A stretch of 64,000 nucleotides of DNA from Augochlora pura. Lineage: Eukaryota; Arthropoda; Insecta; Hymenoptera; Halictidae. How positions within the stretch are numbered: position 1 is the stretch's first letter; each line of letters begins with the position of its first letter. This document shows, piece after piece, positions 14,001 to 26,000 of the stretch. Below the pieces are notes generated by a model that ran no database searches, was not told the DNA's origin, and worked only from the letters and a program-made list of their open reading frames with translations. The stretch lies in assembly GCF_028453695.1 (NCBI RefSeq), contig NC_135781.1:24489640-24553639 (forward strand). Direction: 5' to 3'. Both the position numbers and the translations under genes were made by a program.

Positions 14001-17000
14001 CCGCCTAATTATTTCCTTTAGCTGTGATAACACGAGGAATATTTCTAGCGTTATTCAAACGATTTAGTAGCAGAAATTCTTTTGATGTATATTACGTTAT
14101 TAATTTATTATTATTTCCATTTACAATTTATTTACCGCTCAGTATTATTAGTATCGAATAATGTAAACTCGAAACGCGCAATACAGAAAATGAAAGTTAA
14201 GTTGATTAAATACGGTTAAGAAACTGGAGAAAAACGACTGCGAATAATAATTAAAAATAACAAATAAATCACAAAGAACCAAGTCTCGTCGGTTTTAACC
14301 AAGCACCAACAATCGTTTAATAGTGAGAAAGGTTCGTTCGATAGGCAGGGATTGATAGTTGTCGCTTTTTTGGTGCAGCATCGGTTGGAAACGCGGAACG
14401 ATCCGGATAGGAGTCGGCGCGATTGATATGCGAGTGAAAAGTTCACGTTATTGCGAAGGATTAGCAAAGGTGGTCGAAGAGGATGACGATGAACGCTGGT
14501 CGGAAACTCATCAGCCAGACGTCGGTGGACAGCGAAAGTAACGAGCGTGTCAGCACAGACCGCGTGGGTAGTTTTCCTTTTCATGCTTACACGAATCCGA
14601 ACCGTCCGAACGTGCACCGTGTGCACAGTGTTTGTTGTTACACTGCCGCCACAGTTTTTCCCTCCTCGCACGTACCCCGTTTTATTAGTTATTCCACCGA
14701 ATGCAGAATACGACGGCCGGTCGGAGCATTCTACGCTTTCCGAACCGTGGCCTCCCACCCAGGCCACCGACTAGTTAATATGCGACTCGAAATCTATGTT
14801 TACGCTTCCACCCACCACACTTTCTACGTTCGCGAAATTTCGTTTTATCAGTTGTTTCCCGGAAAATATACGGGAGATTTAGTCGGAAGGTGAAGGTTGT
14901 TGCCGAACGAATTGCACCGCTGCATCGCAACGCATTCGCGCTGGATCGGGCTCGGTCTTTCTGGTAGAACGGGTTGGACCGTAAAATCAATCACGGTTTT
15001 TTTTTTTTAAACTATCGAACAGCAATCGGTACGGTTGCCCACGTGTCGAACGATCCGGCGGTTTTTAGCTGTAACGAAATTTCTTTTATGCATGCGGCGG
15101 AACGAAACTCTGCACAAAAGCTTTCGCGAGCTCTTAACCCTGGAGCGGTTGTGTCCGACCCCGTTTGCTATTTTCCACGTTTACCAGTTTACAAGATTGT
15201 TACGGTTGAACGCTGAAAACGTTTGTGTCACTCTCTATTAGAAGTGCCGCAATCGACCAGAACGTAGAATCCTTTCGTGCGGTTTCATTACTGCCAACAT
15301 GGTTTCCACGTAAATGTCGGGTTCCCCGATTAAGTAGACAAATTATGGAAACGTGAAATGGTAAGCGACGTGGTAACATTTGTAGAATACGCTTTATACT
15401 TAAAATTGAAATGACGGTGACCTCGGAATTAGTTATATCGCAATCAGCTCTAAAGTTCTTAACTAGATCGGCAACCGTTAGATAACAATAGCTGTGACTG
15501 TTCCAGGGTTAACAAGAAATCCAAATTTATTGTCACTAATTTTAATATTGCTATAGTCGACCGATCATTCGTATTTAACTGTACCTTTCAATAGCAATTC
15601 ATGTTTCACGAACATGTTCACTCAATAATTCCTACATTTAATGTACCATATTGTTTCATCTAACGCGAACTGCACGCTACATCCATGCTTGTTTCAGCAG
15701 AAACTCCCTCGGGTCAATTCCGTTTGCCTTTAACTGTGCTCTTATAAATGTTCGTAACGACAAATCTAATCCGTTAACGAGATACCACATTTTTCCAGGG
15801 AATTGTACCAATTGATTTCACGGTTAACGCACGTTGACATTTTAGATTGTAATCGGTGTACTTTTAAAAAATTTATCCGGAATAAAACACGCTGATACAT
15901 TATTACCAGCTTGCAACACGTCTCAATAATTCTACCAAGAGGTTCAAGGCTTTTGTAATATAAGCATCAAATTGCCGATTTTAGCTATATTATATTAAAA
16001 AGTCAATTATGAAGACCCTTTACATAGCTTGACTTATTTTCTCTAATATCTATCAAAATCATGTTAGGAATAATTTGAAGTAACAACAAGTTTATTTCAT
16101 GAATTATTTGTCACAAGATTATTCAATGAATTATTTGTCACCAGATTATTCAATGAGTTATTTGTCACCAGAAACAGTGAAGTAATTCGCACACGCACTT
16201 TCGATTAATACACCGCCGCATACATTCATCGACGCATTGATTGCAAGAATATATGTGCGTATGCACGGGGATGCAACAACAATTATGTCATAATCCCCGA
16301 TTGCGATGATGCAGTCGGGCATCGGACGTAAGATTATCCGTTGTGTCTTACACGTTGCGTAATAGAAACAGTTTTTCTCGACTACATAATACCACGCATA
16401 ACACTACTCTAGTTAGTGTTATGACAATGACACGTGACCGAGTACACGTGCTCGCACGCTACGCGGGTTACATGCGACGTTCATCGTAAGCCAACTCATC
16501 GTTCCTCGAACTACTCTCGGGACGCAGAGATTTAGCTACTGAAAATTAGTGTGTCATTGACTGTTCACGCATGTTTATACACATTAGCATTTTTTTTTTT
16601 TGGAAGTCAAGCTGCAGGGACGGTAATGAAATAGAATTTAATAAGTACAGGTAAAGATCTTCTTTTCGTAGGAAACGAAAATAGAATCTTACGTTTATGT
16701 AATTGCTCGTTATTACTTTTAATACCTCTTGACTTTTATTCAAGCTTTTATTATTGTGATTGAAAAAACAAGAATAACGCAAAATTATTTGCAAACTATG
16801 CATTTTACACGAATGTATTGTGTTTATGTTTCAGGATACCAGAACTCACGTTGTCGTGGAACTATATGATACCGAGCGATCGTACGTGGAGGCACTGCAA
16901 ATACTAGTCAATGTGAGTACATTTTAATAACACTTTAATTGTGAGTTTCGTTGCACAAAATTATCAAATGCGTTCGCTAACAAGAGAAGTTTAGGGATCG

Positions 17001-20000
17001 GAAATTGATATTAAAACTTTACCAGTTTCTATGCAACGTTGGTGTGTTCGATACAATTACCTTAATGGAAAAAGCATTTAGTTCTTCACTGTTTAACACG
17101 AAAAGTACGGCACTTATTTACAAATACTGTAGCTAAAAATAGTTGGTCATTACGTAGTATGCAACAGCAAGTAAAACGTACCGGGGAAACTTTTACTTAA
17201 AAAGTTGCAGTAACAGTTATCGTTCATACTTGTTTTTACCCATGACAATTGGATAAAAATTGGAAAAAGTTTCCCCAAGGCTTAAATCGATATTACATGT
17301 ACAGAAAACATTGGAAATCGTTTTATAATAGCACAATGTGTTTCCAATCATTAGAAAGGGATTCGATTTTAGTAGAAATCACGTGAAGTAGGCAGAATAA
17401 AATTTTATGCAGATTCGTATCTTCAACAATTATTTCGCAAAACGTATAGTTCAATTGACTAAAAATGTTCACGTGGTGAATGTAAAACTAAATAGTTATT
17501 AATATTTACAACGAGTAGAACAGGAAGGTGATGGTCGATGGGCCTGTGTCGATACAACCCTTTTTGAATTGCCCCACCGAAATGATCTCGTAAAATCCGA
17601 AGATTGCTCTAATTAGAATTGTCGAAACTGAAGCGATTTCTGTGCTACCTTTTCACTGATTTTCCCTTCCGATTGGGTATCGACTAAAACGTGTTTCACG
17701 AAAGTTCTTAGAACAGTGAAGCCCCCGACCTTGGTCCTCGTAAACAAGCTCGTTTCCCGTTTATTTACTTCGGAGGATTCCACTTCAATGATCTACTTGT
17801 CGGGCAATTTCTAGCTAAGTTATGCAGCCTCGTATCTCTCCCGGTTGTTGTTTTAATTAAATATGCCGCGCGTATTACAAGCGTAGCGTGGTAAATTCTC
17901 GAAACTCTTCCGGCAATAGGTTCGACCAATCATAATAAGATAACATTACTTCATGTTACGAAATTAGCTCCTTCTCTTCCGATGCTTCCCCTTCTATAAA
18001 AATTGCTCTTCAATCAATTTAACGTAACCCTTTGTTCTTGTTTGTGCCTAAAACTGTGACACTAAAATCTATACATAAATGGAGTACACCACAATCCGCT
18101 CTCCTACATCACAGCAACCTAAAATCATGGTTTGACACAACACGCTGTAAAATACACGGCCATCTTGTAATATTACAGTTTAACAGGGTTCATCGAACTT
18201 AACGCTTTGCACTCGAAGCTATTTTATCTCCAGCACCAAGATATTTCTATCGATCTACACTATTTCAATTTTACATGATTTATTCCTTGTTAAGCAAGTG
18301 ACATTGTCCTTATTAGTTTATAGAGCATTTGCATTTTTAGAGATGTTTTCAATATAACAGAATTTAGCAGCATAAAATGTCTTTTGAAAGGTGACGTACC
18401 TTATTTCCAATGGCGCTGCATAGTCGTCACTCGAGTGCAAAAGGTTAATAGTTTCCAAATAGCAAGAGTTAACAATCTTAAATTATATCAAGAAACAGTT
18501 TGCGTTATTCCTACATTCAACACCGTTCCTATGCAACAGGTAACAGATCAATCCTGCTATAGGATGAACCGCTGTATTTGAATAGCATTTTTATCAGTTG
18601 ATAAATCAGCGATAGAGAATGTAAAAAGATGCTAGCGTGCAAAGGGTTAAACAATCGATGCAGGATGGTGACTCATTAGAAATAGTTACAACCAATTGGG
18701 TCTCGCGAGTGCCGGCCGCTAAACGTAAGGGTATTATGCGGAACACGATAGCAACGAAACCCTCCTGCCGAAGGAGAAAACACTTTTCCTCGCCGTTTGA
18801 CATTTCAAGAAGCTGATCTCGAACGCGTCTCTGCTTTCAACGCGCTCTGCTTGTGTCAAGAGAGACGGCGAGCACCCCCAACCCTCTCGCGGCCGATCGA
18901 TAAATAATACCTGCAATTAGTTCTTCGTAATTACCGTGCCGCCTCTGCGATTCGATATGATCGAGGAAGGACGATTCTTCATAAACACCGTTGGAAATCG
19001 ACGCGGGTAAATAGGTCGCAACCTTCGCGCGCGGCGCGTGTTCTGAATTTAATGGCTGCGTCCCGCGACGGCTATCGATATATCGGTCGCGGCTCTCGTA
19101 AACGATTTTGCGACCGCGTGTCTGCGTTTTCAATGGGGTTGATTGGAATCCTTTAACCGATTTGCTTGGCTTTTATGAAACCCTGCCTCGAAGAATAATT
19201 GCAGGAGATTGGAGTTCAGAGCAACAGGAGGCGAATGTAACGTAGCTGGTAACGTTGTTCGACAGCAAGTGGGATTTGTAATTTTCGGCGACCTGGTAGA
19301 TTTTATAGATCTTCGTGGGAGTCGAAATTTGTAGTTCTTTTCGAATCTGGATTCTTTGAAATTCTCATGTATAGTTTTCAAAGGAATTAATTTTGAAAGA
19401 AAGACGCAGATTTTCATTTGTGAAGATACTTTGTGCTTTTGACAGTCGTAGTGGGCCAATTGCATAATAGTATTCTGTGGACTTCTTTAAATATGCTAAA
19501 ATGATAGTTCATGTAAACTATCATGGTTCGAACACCTAGAAATGTGTCTATTTTGAAATACATGTAAAATTTAATGATAATTGATTTTGTCTATAAAACA
19601 ATAAGAAAATGATATTGACTAATTGTCATAAGAAATTAATTTTCAAAATACAAGACCTAAGATACTGTTTTGAAAGAGGATGTACAAATATATGGCATTT
19701 CAGAAATACCTGCAACCACTGAAGAGTTCCGAGAATGCCGGTTTGGTGGATGCAGCGACAGTGGACGAAATATTTTACCAGGTGAGCGAACTTCTTATTA
19801 ATTTACCGCATAAAATCTATATAAGGCATCCACTATAATTACACAGTTTAATTTTACATCGTTTCGCTGTAATAGATAATTTACTGCTACTTTCCGAGAT
19901 CTATTTATTATTGTGAAAATTAATGTTTCCAAATAGTTTCGATTTTTTTTTCTTATACTAAAATCATACTTATCGATGCAAAAATAGAGCTTAAATCATT

Positions 20001-23000
20001 CGCTAGAATATCGGATGAACTTGAACAAAAATTTGAAATGTTTAATAACGAAACGCGAACTACAGGTAAAACTATTTTTTTATAAAGATTACCATGCGCC
20101 GTATTCTCAGGGCTGATCACGATCGGATTTCTCTACTTGTCTGAAATTCCATTCAATGCAGTGTGCTGGAATTTTCGCGTGCACTGATTGAAAGCATTAT
20201 GAAAGCCCAATCTCAGACGATAGATTCCTCGAGCTCAATTTACTACATTCATATTAATTTCTGACGAATACTTCCTCAACCTAATGTTCAACTTGCAATT
20301 GCGTTACGAAGATAAAAGCAATTTGAATATGAAATTATTAAATACTATTAAATATCTTTAATTATATTTGTATTCGTCCAAAATACTATCCTATGATGCG
20401 AATGGAAATACATTCAAAATTCGGTGTAAGAGTTCCAATTTTATTTGGTTAAACATAGCACAGGATATGGTAAAAATGAAACAAATATTATTGAGCAAAC
20501 ATTCTCTTTTTCTTATTTATCTAGGGAAAAATCATTGAATTCTATTTGGGATACGGAGAATTATTCGTTTGTGGTCGAGATATTTGCTAGAGAACTAGCA
20601 TTTCGAAGAAATTAAACTCGAATATCGAGAAGAAAGCACCGACTCGTTTAACGCGAAACGTTGTTTAACCGATCTATTATTTTATGCACAATAGTTCCTT
20701 ATCAAAGAAAAGTATGGCATTGTTGAACGATCGTATTCACGAGTTTTAGGTTCCCTCTATCCTCAATCATCACGAAGTATTTCTGGAGGAACTGCGCAAA
20801 AGGCTCGATACTTGGGAACTTAAACAGACAATTGGCGATGTCTTCCTCGATGCGGTATGTTTTTTCCTATTTTTACCACAGTCGACGACGGCTGTTCTTT
20901 ATCGAATGAAACCGAGTAAAACGAATTTAGCGTTTTCATACGCCAATTTTTTACAAATTCGAGTTACGTAAATGTGTTCGCAAAATTTAAAATAACATAA
21001 ACAGAGTGTTAAATGTTGCATCACGCCAACAATTTAATCATTGATTTACATTCAATCAACGCAAAGGAATTTAATATATTAATTATATATTATTAGTTAT
21101 GATAATTGGAAACGGTAATAAATTTAATACAATTTTCGAAATTATAATTGTTGAAATTACTTGGAACCGTTGTAGTTGTATGCGTGCACGTTGACAGACG
21201 TAATAGATCGTGACATTTTCTTTACAGTTCACGAAGCCAGTCGTCCTGGACACATACACCCTTTTCCTTGATAATTGGAAGTCCGCGAGGAAGGCGATAA
21301 AGACGGCTTGTCAGGCGAAACCGGCTTTCGCACGATTCCTCGAGGTACGCAGAATCTATTCCCTTTCATTTTCAATATTTCAATTAGCAGTTTTGTTTCT
21401 CTGTACACCGGCGCTAATTTGATCAAGAATTACCTTGGCAAATTCTATAAAAACGAGAAATTACATTTACGTTTTTCTCCAGTCTACTCTAGCTTCTATA
21501 AAAAAAGATCTAGCAGGTTGAAAAAGAATCGGGTTACTCATTGTACGTACATATGTATATGAATATGTGTGTGGAACGTTCTCGTGTTTGCGCACTATAA
21601 CGGCATAGCAAATCAATAGATTCCTAGAGTATATATAATTAATAAAAGTAAGAGGAACGTTCTATAAATAAATAAAAATAATAAATTCTTGTCCTCAGAG
21701 CATTCGCACGACGGCGTGCCGGTTTATTACAGACTCTTTAATGTTCGTCGAATTTCGTTTAAGAACACAAAGAAAATTCTATAAACAATTTCGTTGTTCT
21801 TGTAGCTCGTGACGGTGCATAATTAGTTGCATAAATATTTGTTCAGGATACATATGCGTACGATTTGTGCCGGTTCAGTTAAACGATGGGAGGACCCATC
21901 AAATCGCGTCTAGAAAGTTGATATCCTCGATTGTTGCATCGTAGACAATGGAACGAGAGCACAAGGGAAAACTCGGACTAGATCAGTTGCTGATCATGCC
22001 GGTGCAGAAGATACCCCGTTACGAGCTGCTCATCCAAAGATTGTTGAAGCACACCGATGCGTCGCATCCCGATTTCGAATTACTGCAAGCCGCTCAAAAG
22101 GAGGTGCACGAGTTAGTCGTGAAGATCAATTGCACGGAAAGACAGTCCCTCGAGTGGCAGCAACAGCAAACTACTTTGCGGGAAGTTCAAGCCCTCGTCG
22201 AAGGTCTCGTTGGCATCGTTACTAACGACAGGTAAACTTCTTCAAGTTATTATGCGTTTACGTAATATACAGGGTGGTACGGTCGGAAAGGGGCTGCATC
22301 AGGTTTGAAAATTGAGTCGAGAATATAGGATCGAATGTTGTAGTTCAACATTTCATTTTTGAGCAAAATGGCAAATAATATTGTATGATGATGTTAAGTA
22401 ATGGACACCTGATTTCTAATGAAAAATATTACAAAATTTTATTGATATCATAATAATAATACAAATAATATGAAGACAATATTGTTATAAATTTTGATAT
22501 GACACTGTAGGCTTTCAATTTTATCTCACCATAGTAATAGTCTTTAAATAATTTTAACATCCGACTTACTTTTTCAAATCTCTACATTATTTTCTGATTT
22601 TTAAGTAAAACGTGATTTAAAATTGTTTGAACATTGTTTAAGACAGCTGTTGTCATTATCCGGGTCTACAAAAAATTAAATTCAACGTGTCCGAGTAATA
22701 TTGTAAGACGAAACAAAAGATAAATGAAACAAAGCCGATTGAACATATTTATTTGAACATAGAGGTTCGGTCTTTGTCCCCCGAGTCTGGTGCCTATGGT
22801 TTCTGCCTTTTGAAATTGAACGCGGCTGGTTTCCCACTTCGAACGGAAACGAATGTACAATGACTCCTTCAAATACATATGTCCCCGTCGTATCCATGCG
22901 AAACCGTTGTACCCGGTTTTTCAATTCACGAGCTATTCAATCTTTAAGTATGCATATCGTATCGATTCCCAATACAGGTGCGTGTCGCGGTTAAAACTGC

Positions 23001-26000
23001 CCTGAATGCAAAATAAAGATTCGTTTGCATTGACATATCTATTTTTACCGCAGAGCTTTCGTCCGCCACGATCTGGTCACCATTGCCTCGAACCAGGGAA
23101 CGAGAAAAGAACGCGCTTTGTTCTTGTTCTCCGATCTACTTCTCATCACCAGCATCAAAAGGAGAAGCGGCACCATCAAAAAACCGTCGACGTGAGTTCC
23201 TAATAAATTTCGTGGCTGTGCAAAAATTATGCAATAGAATTTACGCATATTTTATTATAATACGACACGATACAACATAATATTTTCCTATATTCGTCAA
23301 TCCTGTTCCGTAGGAGTTCCTGTCCGAACAGTTTGGTCGGCCTACTGGAAGCAAATAAGTACAAAATGTTAATGAGAATACCATTGGACGACCTAGAAGT
23401 TATGAAAGGTATTACTTGAAGCTCATTTAACGCTCCCTTGGTTCCATGCTATACTCTATCGTAAACATTGCAATAAATTGGCTTCCTTCAACAGCCAAAG
23501 ATGAAAATTTGAGGCGAATGGCAAGGGAGGTAGACCATCTTCGAGAAGACTGCACTACGTTGGTACAACTTCAAGAACTCGCCTCAACTTTGCACGGTGC
23601 GAAGCAACAGCTCGAGGACCTCATCAAGGACATGCTCGTGCAAGCGCAACGTCAATTAGCTGAGAGAAATGCGGCGCATTCGCAATTGGCCTGTTTAGAA
23701 TTAACGCTTAATACCCAGTGAGTAATCATTTAGTATAAAGATTTTCTTAAGCTGCATCTTATAATTTCTGACGTTTTGCTCCAGCCAATTCTGTCACCGT
23801 CACAAAATCATGCATTTAATACCCCAAGCATTTGCGAAAATCACTAAAAGTCATTGTTCCTGGCATCGTTAATTTCAGGTCCGGGATCGAGAATATCTCC
23901 GTCATGTTCACGAAACCGGACAAGAGGGCCAGTTGGGAGGAGAGCTTCAACGAGGCCAAACAAAAATTAGGTAACTATTGTCAGCCATCATTTGCGAATG
24001 ATCAACAGTCTGACCTCTTTCGATATCCTCATTTGCAGCGTTGTCCGCCGATAGGAGGCCTTGCCCCGAGTTTGTGGGTCCTCTGCCAATCAGGAAGACT
24101 AGGGCCGGCCTGCAGTTCACTTGTGCTGCACCCACCTTGACCAACGGCCAGGTTTCCAGGGATGTCTGGGTGTGCAACAGCGACGGTTTCGTCGGCCAGG
24201 TGTGCGTGTTGAGCTTGATGCCGGAACCGCCGCATGTCACTTCTTGCAACGGTGTTTGCAACTCCAGGATCCTGTGCGTAGCAGGAATCCCGGCGTGTAC
24301 ACAGAGGTACTTTATCCCCTTTTTAATGAAGTATTTACAGTGGATCGAGGTTCTCGTGGCCTGCATACTCACCGTTAGTAATTGAGTACACCCGCAGTCA
24401 GGGGAAACATCTTCAATGACCACGATCTTAAGCACGATCTTTGCAGCGTTAACAACCACCGCTGTTGGGACAGCGTCATTGTATTTGAATCATTCTAGAT
24501 CTAACAAGAAAATGTGTGTACTCGTATACTTATATATTAATCTGCTAAAATGTGTATTGATATTGCGATTTGTAACTGATCATGTTTCATCGTAGGATAT
24601 CGTTTAATATATTTTCTGGCATGCGCTGCTGCAAACTTTCTTTTATATTGGTCGCATATAAAACGCATTCTTCATTTTTCATCTAACACCGTTGCAACTA
24701 TTTCGATGCGTAGGCATTTGTGATAAAAACGAATAGACGCAATTTAGGACAGTATTAGTTTGAACATGTGCAACGGCTGAAATTCAAAGGTCGTTTGATC
24801 TTATCTAAAGATCAAGGTCACTGGAGATGGAGTCTCCTAGCAGCATTTTTGAAATAGTCCGCTTTTAGAAGTCATCTAGATGTAACGCTTTGCTCGTATG
24901 CCGTATAGGCGGGTAGAAAGAATCTCTACTTTACTTGTATTGTATTTTAGATCGAATTCATGCGTGACTAACAACTCTTCGTACGCGAACAGTAAGAGCA
25001 GCATAAGCATATCGGTCCAGGATGTCGATGCCAGTGGCGGGAACATACACTTAGATAGGTAATATTTTTGACATTAAATCGAATTCCGTGATTGAGTGTA
25101 CAATACCGTGCAACAGAAACGCAATCTGTCGTAACAGTAGCAATCGAATGAAAATTATTCCAAACTTTCGAACGATAATAGTTACTCATCGATTCCTTGT
25201 TTCATATGGTGACTCGCCTAACTTAGCGCCCTTGTATTGCTGGATCAGAAATAGAAACAGCAGCGTGCGATCGGTGAAATCTGTCGATCGTTGCACCTTT
25301 CGTTTTACCAATTAAATGTCATACAACATTAAACAGAGATTCGATGATCTGTAAGAAATCAAAAAGAATAATCCGCGGAGTAGTAGTGAACAGAGATCTT
25401 TTTACTCGTTACGGTATAGATGGTTCCAAACTCCATGAATATGATGTTGATCTATATATTTATCGCCAGTTTCCAAACGTAGATACTGTTGATTTTGGAA
25501 GTATAAGTTAACGATTATTTGAAGTAGAACAAATTGAGTTAGGTGAATCACCCTGTACAATATCGTAGTTTTATTTGCATCTAGAATTAATTATCGAGTG
25601 CGATTGATTGATAATCTGAGGAAATCGTTTTACAACAGCTCGAGCTCCGAGGACTCGGACTCGGACGACATTCCATGTGCAGATACGGGTAGCCTGACCT
25701 TGGGTGGCGATGTTCCAAGTATTGACAGTTCGACGACAGAAGAAGAGACCAACCAACCCACAATGTGGCTGGGAATGGAAGACGGATGCATACACGTTTA
25801 CAATTGCAACGACAACATCAGAATCAAGAAGAACAAAGTGAAACTCCAGCACAATAGCAGCGTGCATAGCATCATGTAAGATTCTTTAGAAATCGTCTGT
25901 TTGATTATTGTTGGCACAATGTTTCTTACATGAAAAATCTTTTAGATACTTGGACAATAAAGTGTTCGTATCGCTGGCTAATGGAGACATCACCGTCTAC

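Larger units (their letters stand above)
2049..16834. other. 14.8-kb intron of RhoGEF
   Basis: This is the largest intron of the gene and splits the N-terminal linker from the DH domain. Most of it is AT-rich and featureless to me. Exceptions are described separately: a TTAA-flanked MITE (2312-2547), a CpG-rich patch with a strong donor (6750-7650), a candidate alternative first exon (14483-14563), an AT-rich low-complexity stretch and a 27-bp tandem repeat (16099-16171). Open frames in it, such as 4414-4683 minus and 8162-8398 plus, are not backed by recognisable protein features. Confidence 0.65.
16913..19703. other. RhoGEF intron between DH exons 1 and 2
   Basis: A 2.8-kb intron. Apart from the TTAA-flanked repeats at 18199-18650 and a somewhat CpG-rich patch at about 18700-19140, I see no feature in it. 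Frames in the CpG-rich patch have no recognisable protein character. Confidence 0.6.

Noticed and set aside
14216..14767. 183-codon minus-strand frame overlapping the candidate alternative exon
   Set aside because: Composition-driven in a CpG-rich patch; low-complexity and without motifs.
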